A DNA stretch of 64,000 nt from BAIKAL-G1 sp943370385 (GTDB lineage: Bacteria > Cyanobacteriota > Cyanobacteriia > PCC-6307 > Cyanobiaceae), in assembly GCA_943370385.1 (NCBI GenBank), contig CALRQT020000002.1, forward strand, positions 62,001 to 126,000. Reading direction: 5' to 3'. Each line of letters starts with the position of its first letter. Position 1 is the stretch's first letter. The notes under the pieces are model-generated. The model saw only the letters and a list, made by a program, of their open reading frames with translations. It did no database searches and had not been told where the DNA came from. Below are positions 41,529 through 48,891 of the stretch, in pieces. A program made the translations under genes and the position numbers.

Positions 41529-42587
41529 ATGTCTGGAACCGCCCCCCTGCTGCTGCGCGCCGCCCGAGGTGAGCAGGTGGAGCGTCCTCCGGTCTGGATG
41601 ATGCGTCAGGCCGGTCGTTACATGAAGGTCTATCGGGATCTGCGGGACCGGCACCCTGGCTTCCGCGAACGCTCCGAGAACCCCGATCTCTCCTATGAGA
41701 TCTCGATGCAGCCCTTCCACGCCTTCAAGCCCGATGGCGTGATCCTCTTCTCCGACATCCTCACGCCCCTGCCGGGCATGGGCATCGACTTCGACATCAT
41801 CGAAAGTCGCGGTCCGATCATCGAGCCCGCCATCCGCTCCCAGGCCCAGGTGGACGCCCTGCGCCCCCTCAATCCGGCTGAGGCCCTGCCCTTTGTGGGT
41901 GAAGTGCTGGGCCGCCTGCGCCGCGATGTCGGCAATGAGGCCGCCGTGCTTGGTTTCGTCGGCGCCCCCTGGACCCTGGCCGCCTACGCGGTGGAGGGCA
42001 AGAGCTCCAAGAACTACGCCGTGATCAAGGCGATGGCCTTCCAGGAGCCCGCCCTGCTGCACAAGCTGCTGGCCCATTTGGCCGATTCGATCGCCACCTA
42101 CGTGCGCTATCAGATCGATTCCGGCGCCCAGGTGGTGCAGATGTTTGATTCTTGGGCCGGCCAGCTTTCCCCGGCCGACTACGACACCTTTGCGGCCCCC
42201 TACCAAAAACGGGTGATCGACCAGGTGAAGTCCACCCACCCCGATACCCCTTTAATTCTCTATATCTCCGGCAGCGCCGGGGTGCTGGAGCGCATGGCCC
42301 GCACCGGTGTGGACATCATCTCCTTGGATTGGACCGTGGACATGGCCGAGGGCCTGGCCCGCCTGCCCGAGCACATCGGCGTGCAGGGCAACGTCGATCC
42401 CGGCCTGCTGTTTGGCACCCCGGCAGCGATCCGAGAGCGGATCATCGATTGCGTGCGCAAGGCCAAGGGCCGCAAGCACATCCTCAACCTGGGCCACGGC
42501 ATCCTGCCCGGCACCCCAGAAGACAACGCCCGCGTCTTCTTTGAGACGGGTAAAGCGGTGAATGAGTTGATCGGAGCTGGCGTTTGA
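41529..42587 (+). CDS. hemE: Uroporphyrinogen III decarboxylase
   Basis: Tetrapyrrole pathway enzyme producing coproporphyrinogen III for haem, chlorophyll and bilins. The signature PVWMMRQAGRYMKVYRDLR is near the N-terminus, with SDILTPLPGMGIDF, FVGAPWTLAAY and the C-terminal GHGILPGTPEDN. The 352 residues are the normal length. The stop overlaps the start of the next gene (TTGA), suggesting coupled translation. It supplies the same pigment pathway as the chlNBL genes at the right end. Confidence 0.98.
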   Translation: MSGTAPLLLRAARGEQVERPPVWMMRQAGRYMKVYRDLRDRHPGFRERSENPDLSYEISMQPFHAFKPDGVILFSDILTPLPGMGIDFDIIESRGPIIEPAIRSQAQVDALRPLNPAEALPFVGEVLGRLRRDVGNEAAVLGFVGAPWTLAAYAVEGKSSKNYAVIKAMAFQEPALLHKLLAHLADSIATYVRYQIDSGAQVVQMFDSWAGQLSPADYDTFAAPYQKRVIDQVKSTHPDTPLILYISGSAGVLERMARTGVDIISLDWTVDMAEGLARLPEHIGVQGNVDPGLLFGTPAAIRERIIDCVRKAKGRKHILNLGHGILPGTPEDNARVFFETGKAVNELIGAGV

Positions 42588-43579
42588 GCCAGCGGATCCT
42601 GATCACCGGCGCCAGTGGTTGCGTCGGCCAGCACATCGCCGAGCAGCTGTTCCGCGAAACCGACGCCGAGCTGCTGCTCTGGCTGCGGGATCCGGCCAAG
42701 CTCACCGCCGTGCCGGTGGACCATCCCCGCATCACCCTGCTGGTGGGCGACCTCCGAGATGGCGAGCCCCACAGGGCGGCGATTGCCAGTGCCGATCGCA
42801 TCATCCACACCGCCACGGCCTGGGGCGACCCGGAGCGGGCCATGCAGGTGAACGTGGTGGCCGTGAAGGCCCTGTTGGCCGCCGCCGATCCCGGGCGGCT
42901 GCAGCAGGTGATCTATTTCTCCACCGCCAGCATCCTCAACCGCCAGCTGCAAACCCTGCCCGAGGCGATGGAGTTCGGCACCGAATACATCCAAACCAAG
43001 GCCATCTGCCTGGAGCAGCTCGAGCACCATCCCCTGGCCGAGCGGATCGTGGCCGTGTTCCCCACCCTGGTGTTTGGCGGCCGGGTCGATGGTGGCGGTC
43101 CCTTCCCCACCAGCTACCTCACCACCGGCCTGGCCGAAGCAACCCGCTGGCTATGGCTGGCCAGTTGGCTGCGCACCGATGCCAGCTTCCATTTCATCCA
43201 TGCCGGCGACATCGCCCGGGTCTGCGTGCACCTGGCCACCCGGCCCCACCAGGCCAACCCCGAGCCCGGCCAGGGTGCGGTTCGGCGCTTGGTGCTGGGC
43301 CAGCCGGTGGTCACGGTGAATGGCACGGTGAGCCGCCTCTGCCGCTGGCGCGGCGTTTGGCAGGCCCCCTTTGGCATCGACCTCACCGGTTGGTTGATCG
43401 AGGGCCTGATCAAGTTGCTGCGCATTGAGGTGAACGCCTGGGATCGCTTCTCGATCCGCCAGCGCCATTTCCAGCATGAGCCGGTCAGCCCACCGGAACG
43501 CTTTGGCCTGGTCAGTGGGGCCCCCAGCCTGGAGGCCGTGTTTGAGGCGGCGGGCCTGGCCCAGCGGGGCCGGCCCTAG
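42584..43579 (+). CDS. NAD(P)-dependent epimerase/dehydratase family protein
   Basis: Extended short-chain dehydrogenase fold of 331 residues. The nucleotide-binding glycine motif is ILITGASGCVGQHIAE; IIHTATAWGDP follows, then the catalytic Ser region FSTASILNR and a YxxxK-like EYIQTKAICLE. The substrate is unknown; nucleotide sugars or isoprenoid/sterol-like compounds are typical. The start is a TTG that overlaps the hemE stop by 4 bp, so it is probably part of the same operon and might act on a pigment-related molecule, but that is inference only. Confidence 0.87.
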   Translation: MSQRILITGASGCVGQHIAEQLFRETDAELLLWLRDPAKLTAVPVDHPRITLLVGDLRDGEPHRAAIASADRIIHTATAWGDPERAMQVNVVAVKALLAAADPGRLQQVIYFSTASILNRQLQTLPEAMEFGTEYIQTKAICLEQLEHHPLAERIVAVFPTLVFGGRVDGGGPFPTSYLTTGLAEATRWLWLASWLRTDASFHFIHAGDIARVCVHLATRPHQANPEPGQGAVRRLVLGQPVVTVNGTVSRLCRWRGVWQAPFGIDLTGWLIEGLIKLLRIEVNAWDRFSIRQRHFQHEPVSPPERFGLVSGAPSLEAVFEAAGLAQRGRP

Positions 43580-43716
43580 GGGGCCGGTGGTAGGGGGGCA
43601 TCTGCTCCGCGGCCCCTTCCCGACCCGCCTTCCCCCACAAAGTGTTTCGATCCCAGCGGCAAGCCCAGCAGGGCTGCCCCCTTCAGCCCTAACTTCGGTG
43701 AGTTGAACGAGCTCCG

Positions 43717-44058
43717 ATGCGCCGTTTTCTATCTCTGATCGCTCTTTGCCTGGCGCTGGTGCTGGGTGCAGCCCCCAGCTTTGCCGCCGATGCGACCCAC
43801 GGCGCCCAGATCTTTTCTGCTAACTGCGCCGCTTGCCACATGGGTGGCGGCAACGTGGTGAACGCGGAACGCACCCTCAAGCAGGACGCCCTCGAGGCCT
43901 ACCTGGCTAACTACAGCGCTGGCCATGAGGCGGCGATTGTGTATCAAGTCACCAATGGCAAAAACGCCATGCCCGCCTTCGGTGGCAAGCTCAGCGCCAC
44001 TGACATCGACGATGTGGCGGCCTACGTCGAATCCCAGAGCAGCAAAGGCTGGGCCTGA
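43717..44058 (+). CDS. petJ: Cytochrome c6
   Basis: Soluble thylakoid-lumen electron carrier between cytochrome b6f and photosystem I, alternative to plastocyanin. Signal peptide at residues 1-23 (LIALCLALVLGAAPSFAA); haem-binding CAACH with Cys37, Cys40 and His41; the axial Met85 in NAMPAFGG. The mature length of about 90 residues is typical. It is monocistronic, followed by a hairpin and a strong terminator. Confidence 0.97.
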   Translation: MRRFLSLIALCLALVLGAAPSFAADATHGAQIFSANCAACHMGGGNVVNAERTLKQDALEAYLANYSAGHEAAIVYQVTNGKNAMPAFGGKLSATDIDDVAAYVESQSSKGWA

Positions 44059-44070
44059 TTACCCCAGCCA

Positions 44071-44089
44071 GGGCAAGTTTGGCTTGCCC
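44071..44089 (+). other. Hairpin between petJ and its terminator
   Basis: GGGCAAG (44071-44077) pairs with CTTGCCC (44083-44089) across a 5-nt loop, 13 bp after the petJ stop. It may protect the 3' end of the transcript. Confidence 0.5.
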
Positions 44090-44096
44090 CTTCACC

Positions 44097-44122
44097 AAAG
44101 ACCCCCTCGGGGGTCTTTTTTT
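44097..44122 (+). terminator. Rho-independent terminator of petJ
   Basis: GACCCCC and GGGGGTC form a perfect GC stem with a 2-nt centre, preceded by AAA and followed by seven T residues (44116-44122). This is the clearest intrinsic terminator in the window. Confidence 0.93.
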
Positions 44123-44159
44123 ATGACTTGGAATCGCTTGAGCAATGGCTCTTGCTGAT

Positions 44160-44214
44160 CCCATTTTCCTGGGTTGACCCATTTTCCAGGGTTGACCCCA
44201 TTCCCCTGGGTGGA
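44160..44214 (+). repeat. 18-bp tandem repeat, three units
   Basis: CCCATTTTCCTGGGTTGA (44160-44177), CCCATTTTCCAGGGTTGA (44178-44195) and a diverged copy (44196-44214). It lies after the petJ terminator, in the spacer before the convergent small gene. Confidence 0.85.
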
Positions 44215-44267
44215 GCCCAAGGTCTGCAAGGGATGGGCCCTGGGGCCAGGGAAGCCTTGGGGATGGT

Positions 44268-44669
44268 TTAGGCCGGCTCGCTGGCTCGCCGGGCTGATAA
44301 AACGGCCAGGTAGAGGTCTTCGGGGATCTCGCGAATGTCGTATTCGCTGGGCAGCACCCCATGCTGGTGGCGATGGACCACCAGCCAGCAATTGCGCTCC
44401 GGGTCGGCGCCGGTGCCATCGAACTGCCTGGACTCCAGGGCTAGCTGTTCGATCAACGCCGATCCTGACTGCTCCTGGCCCTGGGAGTTTGGGGTGCCGC
44501 TCCCTGCTGGGGGTTGCGGGGCTAGCGGGTCTTGGCGGCTTGGCACCAGGGGATCCTCTCGAAGGGGCAGGGCCGGCGACGGGTTGGCCCTGGGCGCCGG
44601 GGTCAGCCCAGCCCTGTTCAGGCAGACTGGTGCTCCGATCGACTCAGCATCATGGCAACGGCCCGGCAA
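44268..44669 (-). CDS. Small hypothetical protein with conserved-looking C-terminus
   Basis: A frame of 133 residues. The first ~70 residues are Pro-rich low complexity (PLREDPLVPSRQDPLAPQ). The C-terminal ~60 look like a folded domain: IEQLALESRQFDGTGADPER, NCWLVVHRHQHGVLPSEYD and IREIPEDLYLAVLSARRA. No family was recognised. The stop is at 44268. The start is uncertain: using the ATG at 44669 makes the 5' end overlap the divergent gene at 44652 by 18 bp, so a later start is likely. Confidence 0.6.
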   Translation of the reverse strand: MPGRCHDAESIGAPVCLNRAGLTPAPRANPSPALPLREDPLVPSRQDPLAPQPPAGSGTPNSQGQEQSGSALIEQLALESRQFDGTGADPERNCWLVVHRHQHGVLPSEYDIREIPEDLYLAVLSARRASEPA

Positions 44670-45047
44670 GAACGGCGGCAGCTGGGTTCCACCGGGTTGG
44701 CCCTGGGAAGGGTCTTGGCCCAGCCTGCGCTCTTAGCCCAGCCTGCGGCTTTGGTTCTTTCTGCGGCTGCGGCCCTTGGGCTGGTTCAGGCGAGCGCCCT
44801 GGCCCAGGCGGGGACCCCTGGCCAGGGGCTGGGCCAGGTGATGGACAACGGCATCGTGCCGCGCAACGGCACCAGTTGCCCCTTGGTGGTGCCCAGCCAG
44901 GTGTCTTTTTTGCAGCCCAAGCGCCTCAGGCCCGAGGAGGTGAAGGCGAAAAATGCCGCTGGTTGCCTGTCCGCCGCCGATGCGATCTATGGGGCCGATG
45001 GCTGCCCGCTCAAGCTCTGCCCCAATTCCCAGTGGCAGGGCCTTTGA
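44652..45047 (+). CDS. Small exported cysteine-containing protein
   Basis: 131 residues from the ATG at 44652 (MATARQERRQ). A signal peptide with a long hydrophobic stretch (AALVLSAAAALGLVQASALAQA) is cleaved near residue 53. The mature part has four cysteines: NGTSCPLVVPSQ, NAAGCLSAADAIYG and DGCPLKLCPNSQ, which suggests two disulfides. The function is unknown. An 18-bp repeat in the coding sequence (44699-44745) produces the repeated LAQPA motif in the signal region. It converges on the PYN-repeat gene, with a hairpin between them. Confidence 0.7.
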   Translation: MATARQERRQLGSTGLALGRVLAQPALLAQPAALVLSAAAALGLVQASALAQAGTPGQGLGQVMDNGIVPRNGTSCPLVVPSQVSFLQPKRLRPEEVKAKNAAGCLSAADAIYGADGCPLKLCPNSQWQGL

Positions 45048-45077
45048 GCGCCCACTGAGTCTCTGTTGACGTTTTGC

Positions 45078-45109
45078 GGAGCCCCCGCTCGTCAGGCGAT
45101 GGGGGCTCC
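45078..45109. terminator. Bidirectional hairpin between convergent genes
   Basis: GGAGCCCCC (45078-45086) pairs with GGGGGCTCC (45101-45109), a perfect 9-bp stem with a 14-nt loop. It sits between two convergent genes. No T-run is present on either strand. Confidence 0.55.
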
Positions 45110-45121
45110 GACGCTCAGCGG

Positions 45122-46012
45122 TTAGCCACCGTTGCCGTAGGCCACCTGGCAGACCGCATTGAGAAGCTGGGCCTGGTTGCCATTGGCCGGGATCTGGCCA
45201 TTGAGCAGCCCCTGCTGACAATTGGCGCCGCCATAGACGGGCATGCCATTGACCAGATAGGAGAAACTGGCGCCATAGGTGCCCACCGCCTCCACCGAGC
45301 CGTAGTTGAGCTGGTAATTGGTTTGCGGGACGACGATCACGGGTGATTGCACCGCAGCGGCGTTATTCACCAACGCCGTAATCGCAGCGCCGCTAGCCAA
45401 GCCGGCCAGGCCCCAGGCCAGGGCATTGCCCCCCCACCAGCCCCAGGAGGTTGGCGCCCAGCGATACCAGCCGGCATTCCAGGGCCGGCTGTTCCAATAG
45501 CCACCATTATTCCAGGCTGGCTGGTAGCCATTGTAGGGTCGATTGTAGAAATTATTGGGCCCGTTGTAGGGGCGGTTGTATGGATTGACGACGGCTCGAT
45601 TGTAGGGATAAGTGTTAATACGATTGTAATTTGAGTTGTAGGGATTCACGGCGGCTGGTCGGTTGTAGGGGCCGGGATTGAAGCCCTGGCCGTAGGCGGG
45701 CCGCACCCCGTCGCCATAGAGGGGGTGGGCACCGTTGTAGCCGCCGCGCCAGTTATCGCCATTGAAGCGGTAGCCCTCGGCGCGATCGACATCGACGCCA
45801 CCACCGCGCACCTCCCAGGCCAGGCCGGCCAGGGGCGCCAGGGAGCCAAAGGCCACCAGGCTGGCGGCGAGCACGGGCCGCAGCGCCGCCGCCCCGGCTT
45901 TGGCGAGGCTTTGGGGCAAGGTCGACGCAGGGCCTAGGCCCGCATCCAGTGGGATCGGGGGCAGGCTGGAGGGCGAAACGCTCACGAGATCAGGGGGCAT
46001 GGCAGGGAGCAC
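45122..46012 (-). CDS. Exported PYN-repeat protein, function unknown
   Basis: 296 residues. An N-terminal region with a hydrophobic segment (PVLAASLVAFGSLAPLAGLA) looks like a signal peptide or anchor. The central ~90 residues are rich in Asn, Tyr, Pro and Gly with recurring PYN and YNRP units (NPYNRPYNGP, FYNRPYNGYQP). An aromatic stretch (WYRWAPTSWGWWGGNALAWG) leads into a small hydrophobic helix and a C-terminal domain with two cysteines (GANCQQGLLNGQ, LLNAVCQVAYGNGG). It is probably surface-exposed. No family was recognised. The repeat DNA is AT-richer than the surroundings. Confidence 0.72.
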   Translation of the reverse strand: MLPAMPPDLVSVSPSSLPPIPLDAGLGPASTLPQSLAKAGAAALRPVLAASLVAFGSLAPLAGLAWEVRGGGVDVDRAEGYRFNGDNWRGGYNGAHPLYGDGVRPAYGQGFNPGPYNRPAAVNPYNSNYNRINTYPYNRAVVNPYNRPYNGPNNFYNRPYNGYQPAWNNGGYWNSRPWNAGWYRWAPTSWGWWGGNALAWGLAGLASGAAITALVNNAAAVQSPVIVVPQTNYQLNYGSVEAVGTYGASFSYLVNGMPVYGGANCQQGLLNGQIPANGNQAQLLNAVCQVAYGNGG

Positions 46013-46251
46013 CGGTAGGGAAGGCCGGCGGCAGAGTCAGGTTTAGCCCGGACTGCATGCCCGTGGGGCCCCTTGGCAGATGGGGTCGCCAAGGCCAGCC
46101 TGGTGAGTAAAGGGCGGTTCCTGCGCCATGGTTTGACGGTCTGCCCCCCCTGGGGTGGGAGGGCCGTCCCGGCCGGTTCGGTGCTCCTCTCCTGCCGTTT
46201 TGGCCCCCCGCCATACGGTCTTGTCCAAAGCCCCTCGAAGGAGGATCCGCC

Positions 46252-48870
46252 ATGCAACCCACCGCCGAGCTGTTCACCGAACAGGCCTGGGGCGCCATCG
46301 TGGCCGCCCAGCAGCTCGCCCAACAGAAGCGCCAACCCCAGATCGAAACCGAACACCTGTTCGCCGCCCTGGTCAACCAGCAGGGCCTGGCCGCACGGGT
46401 GCTGGACAAAGCGGGTGTGGATCGCAGCAGCCTGGCCCAGAAGTTGGAGGCCTTCATTGCGGCCCAGCCCAACCTGGCCGCTGCCCCAGACAACCTTTAT
46501 CTGGGTAAGGCCCTCAATGGCCTGCTTGATGGGGCCAACACCCTGAAGGGCGAGTTCGGCGACAGCTTCATCGCCATCGAGCATTTGCTCTTGGCCCTGG
46601 CGGCCGATGACCGCTGTGGTCGCCAGCTGCTCAGCCAGGCGGGCGGCGATGCCAAAACCCTCAAGACGGCGATTGAGGCGGTGCGTGGCAGCCAGAAGGT
46701 CACCGACCAGAACCCGGAAGGCACCTACGAGTCGCTGGAAAAATATGGCCGCGATCTCACAGCGGCCGCCCGCGAGGGCAAGCTCGATCCGGTGATCGGC
46801 CGTGATGAGGAAATCCGCCGCACGATCCAGATCCTCTCGCGCCGCACCAAGAACAACCCGGTTCTGATTGGGGAGCCCGGAGTTGGCAAAACGGCAATTG
46901 TGGAGGGCTTGGCCCAGCGGATCGTCAATGGCGACGTGCCCACGGCCCTGCAGAACCGCCAGCTGATTGCCCTGGACATGGGCGCCCTGATTGCCGGCGC
47001 CAAATACCGGGGTGAATTCGAGGAGCGGCTCAAGGCCGTGCTCAAGGAGGTCACCTCCAGCCAGGGCCAGATCGTGCTGTTCATCGATGAGATCCACACC
47101 GTGGTGGGGGCCGGCGCCAGCGGCGGCGCCATGGATGCCAGCAACCTGCTCAAGCCGATGCTGGCCCGCGGCGAACTGCGCTGCATCGGCGCCACCACCC
47201 TCGATGAACACCGCCAGCACATCGAAAAGGATCCGGCCCTAGAGCGGCGCTTCCAGCAGGTGTTTGTCGACCAACCCACGGTGGAAGACACGATTTCGAT
47301 CCTGCGGGGCCTCAAGGAGCGCTACGAAGTGCACCACGGCGTGCGCATCGCCGATAACGCTCTTGTGGCGGCAGCGGTGCTCAGCAGCCGCTACATCGCC
47401 GATCGCTTCCTGCCCGATAAGGCGATCGACCTGATGGATGAATCGGCGGCCCGGCTCAAGATGGAGATCACCTCCAAGCCCGAGGAGATCGATGAACTCG
47501 ATCGCCGCATTCTGCAACTGGAGATGGAAAAACTCTCCCTGGCCCGCGAATCCGATCCGGCCAGCCGCGACCGGCTTGGCAAGCTGGAGCGGGAGCTGGC
47601 CGAGTTGTCGGAGCAGCAAAGCGGCCTCAATGCCCAGTGGCAGAAGGAAAAGGGCTCCATCGATGCCCTGAGCGCCATCAAGGAGGAGATCGAGCAGGTG
47701 ACCCTGCAGGTGGAGCAGGCCAAGCGCAGCTACGACCTCAACCGGGCCGCCCAGCTGGAATACGGCACCCTGGCCGACCTGGGCCGCAAGCTTGCCGCCA
47801 AAGAAACGGAGCTCAGCGAGAGCCATGGCGACAAAAACCTGCTGCGTGAGGAGGTCACCGAAGACGACATCGCCGAGGTGATCGCCAAATGGACCGGCAT
47901 TCCGGTCAGCAAGTTGGTGCAGTCGGAGATGGAGAAACTGCTGCATCTCGAAGACGAATTGCACCAACGGGTGATCGGCCAGGAGCAGGCCGTCACCGCC
48001 GTGGCCGATGCGATTCAGCGCTCGCGGGCGGGCCTCTCCGATCCGAACCGGCCGATCGCCAGTTTCCTCTTCCTCGGGCCCACGGGCGTGGGCAAAACCG
48101 AGCTCTCCAAGGCCCTGGCTTCCCAGCTGTTCGACAGCCAGGAGGCGATGGTGCGCATCGACATGAGCGAATACATGGAGAAGCACGCCGTGTCCCGCTT
48201 GATCGGAGCCCCTCCCGGCTATGTGGGCTACGAAGAAGGCGGCCAGCTCACCGAGGCGGTGCGGCGGCGTCCCTACGCGGTGATCCTGTTTGACGAGGTG
48301 GAAAAGGCCCACCCCGATGTCTTCAATGTGATGCTGCAGATCCTCGATGACGGCCGTGTTACCGATGGCCAGGGCCGCACGGTGGATTTCACCAATACGG
48401 TGTTGATCCTCACCAGCAATATCGGCAGCCAGTCGATTCTCGATCTAGCGGGTGATCCGGCCCGCCATGGCGAGATGGAGGAGCGGGTCAATGGGGCCTT
48501 GCGCGCCCACTTCCGCCCGGAATTTCTCAACCGCCTCGATGAATCGATCATCTTCCACAGCCTGCGCAGCGATGAATTGCGCCAGATCGTGATCCTGCAG
48601 GTGGCGCGGCTGCGCCAGCGGCTGGAGGAGCGCAAGCTGGGTCTAGCGCTCAGTGAGGAGGCCCTCGATTGGCTGGCCCAGGCCGGCTACGACCCCGTGT
48701 ATGGCGCCCGGCCCCTGAAGCGGGCGATCCAGCGGGAGCTGGAAACGCCGATCGCTAAGGCGATCCTGGCCGGCCAGTTCCTCGCCGGCAGTGCCGTGGC
48801 CGTGTCGGTCCAGGAGGGCCGCCTCCACTTCCAACCCCAGGAGCCGGCCCGCTTACCCGTGCTGGTCTGA
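46252..48870 (+). CDS. clpB: ATP-dependent chaperone ClpB
   Basis: Hexameric disaggregase that works with DnaK on heat-damaged proteins. N-terminal Clp repeat domain (FTEQAWGAIVAAQQLA, EHLFAAL); first AAA+ module with Walker A GEPGVGKTA (about residue 207) and Walker B VLFIDEIHTVVGAG; the ClpB-specific coiled-coil middle domain (about 400-525); second AAA+ module with GPTGVGKTE (about 609) and VILFDEVEKAHPD. The 872 residues are normal. AAGGAGG lies eight bases before the ATG. No CIRCE heat-shock operator was seen in the 239 bp upstream. Confidence 0.98.
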   Translation: MQPTAELFTEQAWGAIVAAQQLAQQKRQPQIETEHLFAALVNQQGLAARVLDKAGVDRSSLAQKLEAFIAAQPNLAAAPDNLYLGKALNGLLDGANTLKGEFGDSFIAIEHLLLALAADDRCGRQLLSQAGGDAKTLKTAIEAVRGSQKVTDQNPEGTYESLEKYGRDLTAAAREGKLDPVIGRDEEIRRTIQILSRRTKNNPVLIGEPGVGKTAIVEGLAQRIVNGDVPTALQNRQLIALDMGALIAGAKYRGEFEERLKAVLKEVTSSQGQIVLFIDEIHTVVGAGASGGAMDASNLLKPMLARGELRCIGATTLDEHRQHIEKDPALERRFQQVFVDQPTVEDTISILRGLKERYEVHHGVRIADNALVAAAVLSSRYIADRFLPDKAIDLMDESAARLKMEITSKPEEIDELDRRILQLEMEKLSLARESDPASRDRLGKLERELAELSEQQSGLNAQWQKEKGSIDALSAIKEEIEQVTLQVEQAKRSYDLNRAAQLEYGTLADLGRKLAAKETELSESHGDKNLLREEVTEDDIAEVIAKWTGIPVSKLVQSEMEKLLHLEDELHQRVIGQEQAVTAVADAIQRSRAGLSDPNRPIASFLFLGPTGVGKTELSKALASQLFDSQEAMVRIDMSEYMEKHAVSRLIGAPPGYVGYEEGGQLTEAVRRRPYAVILFDEVEKAHPDVFNVMLQILDDGRVTDGQGRTVDFTNTVLILTSNIGSQSILDLAGDPARHGEMEERVNGALRAHFRPEFLNRLDESIIFHSLRSDELRQIVILQVARLRQRLEERKLGLALSEEALDWLAQAGYDPVYGARPLKRAIQRELETPIAKAILAGQFLAGSAVAVSVQEGRLHFQPQEPARLPVLV

Positions 48871-48891
48871 GCGTTCAGGCGGCTTGCGCGC

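Noticed and set aside
46013..46251. A CIRCE heat-shock operator before clpB
   Set aside because: No TTAGCACTC/GAGTGCTAA inverted repeat is present in the spacer.
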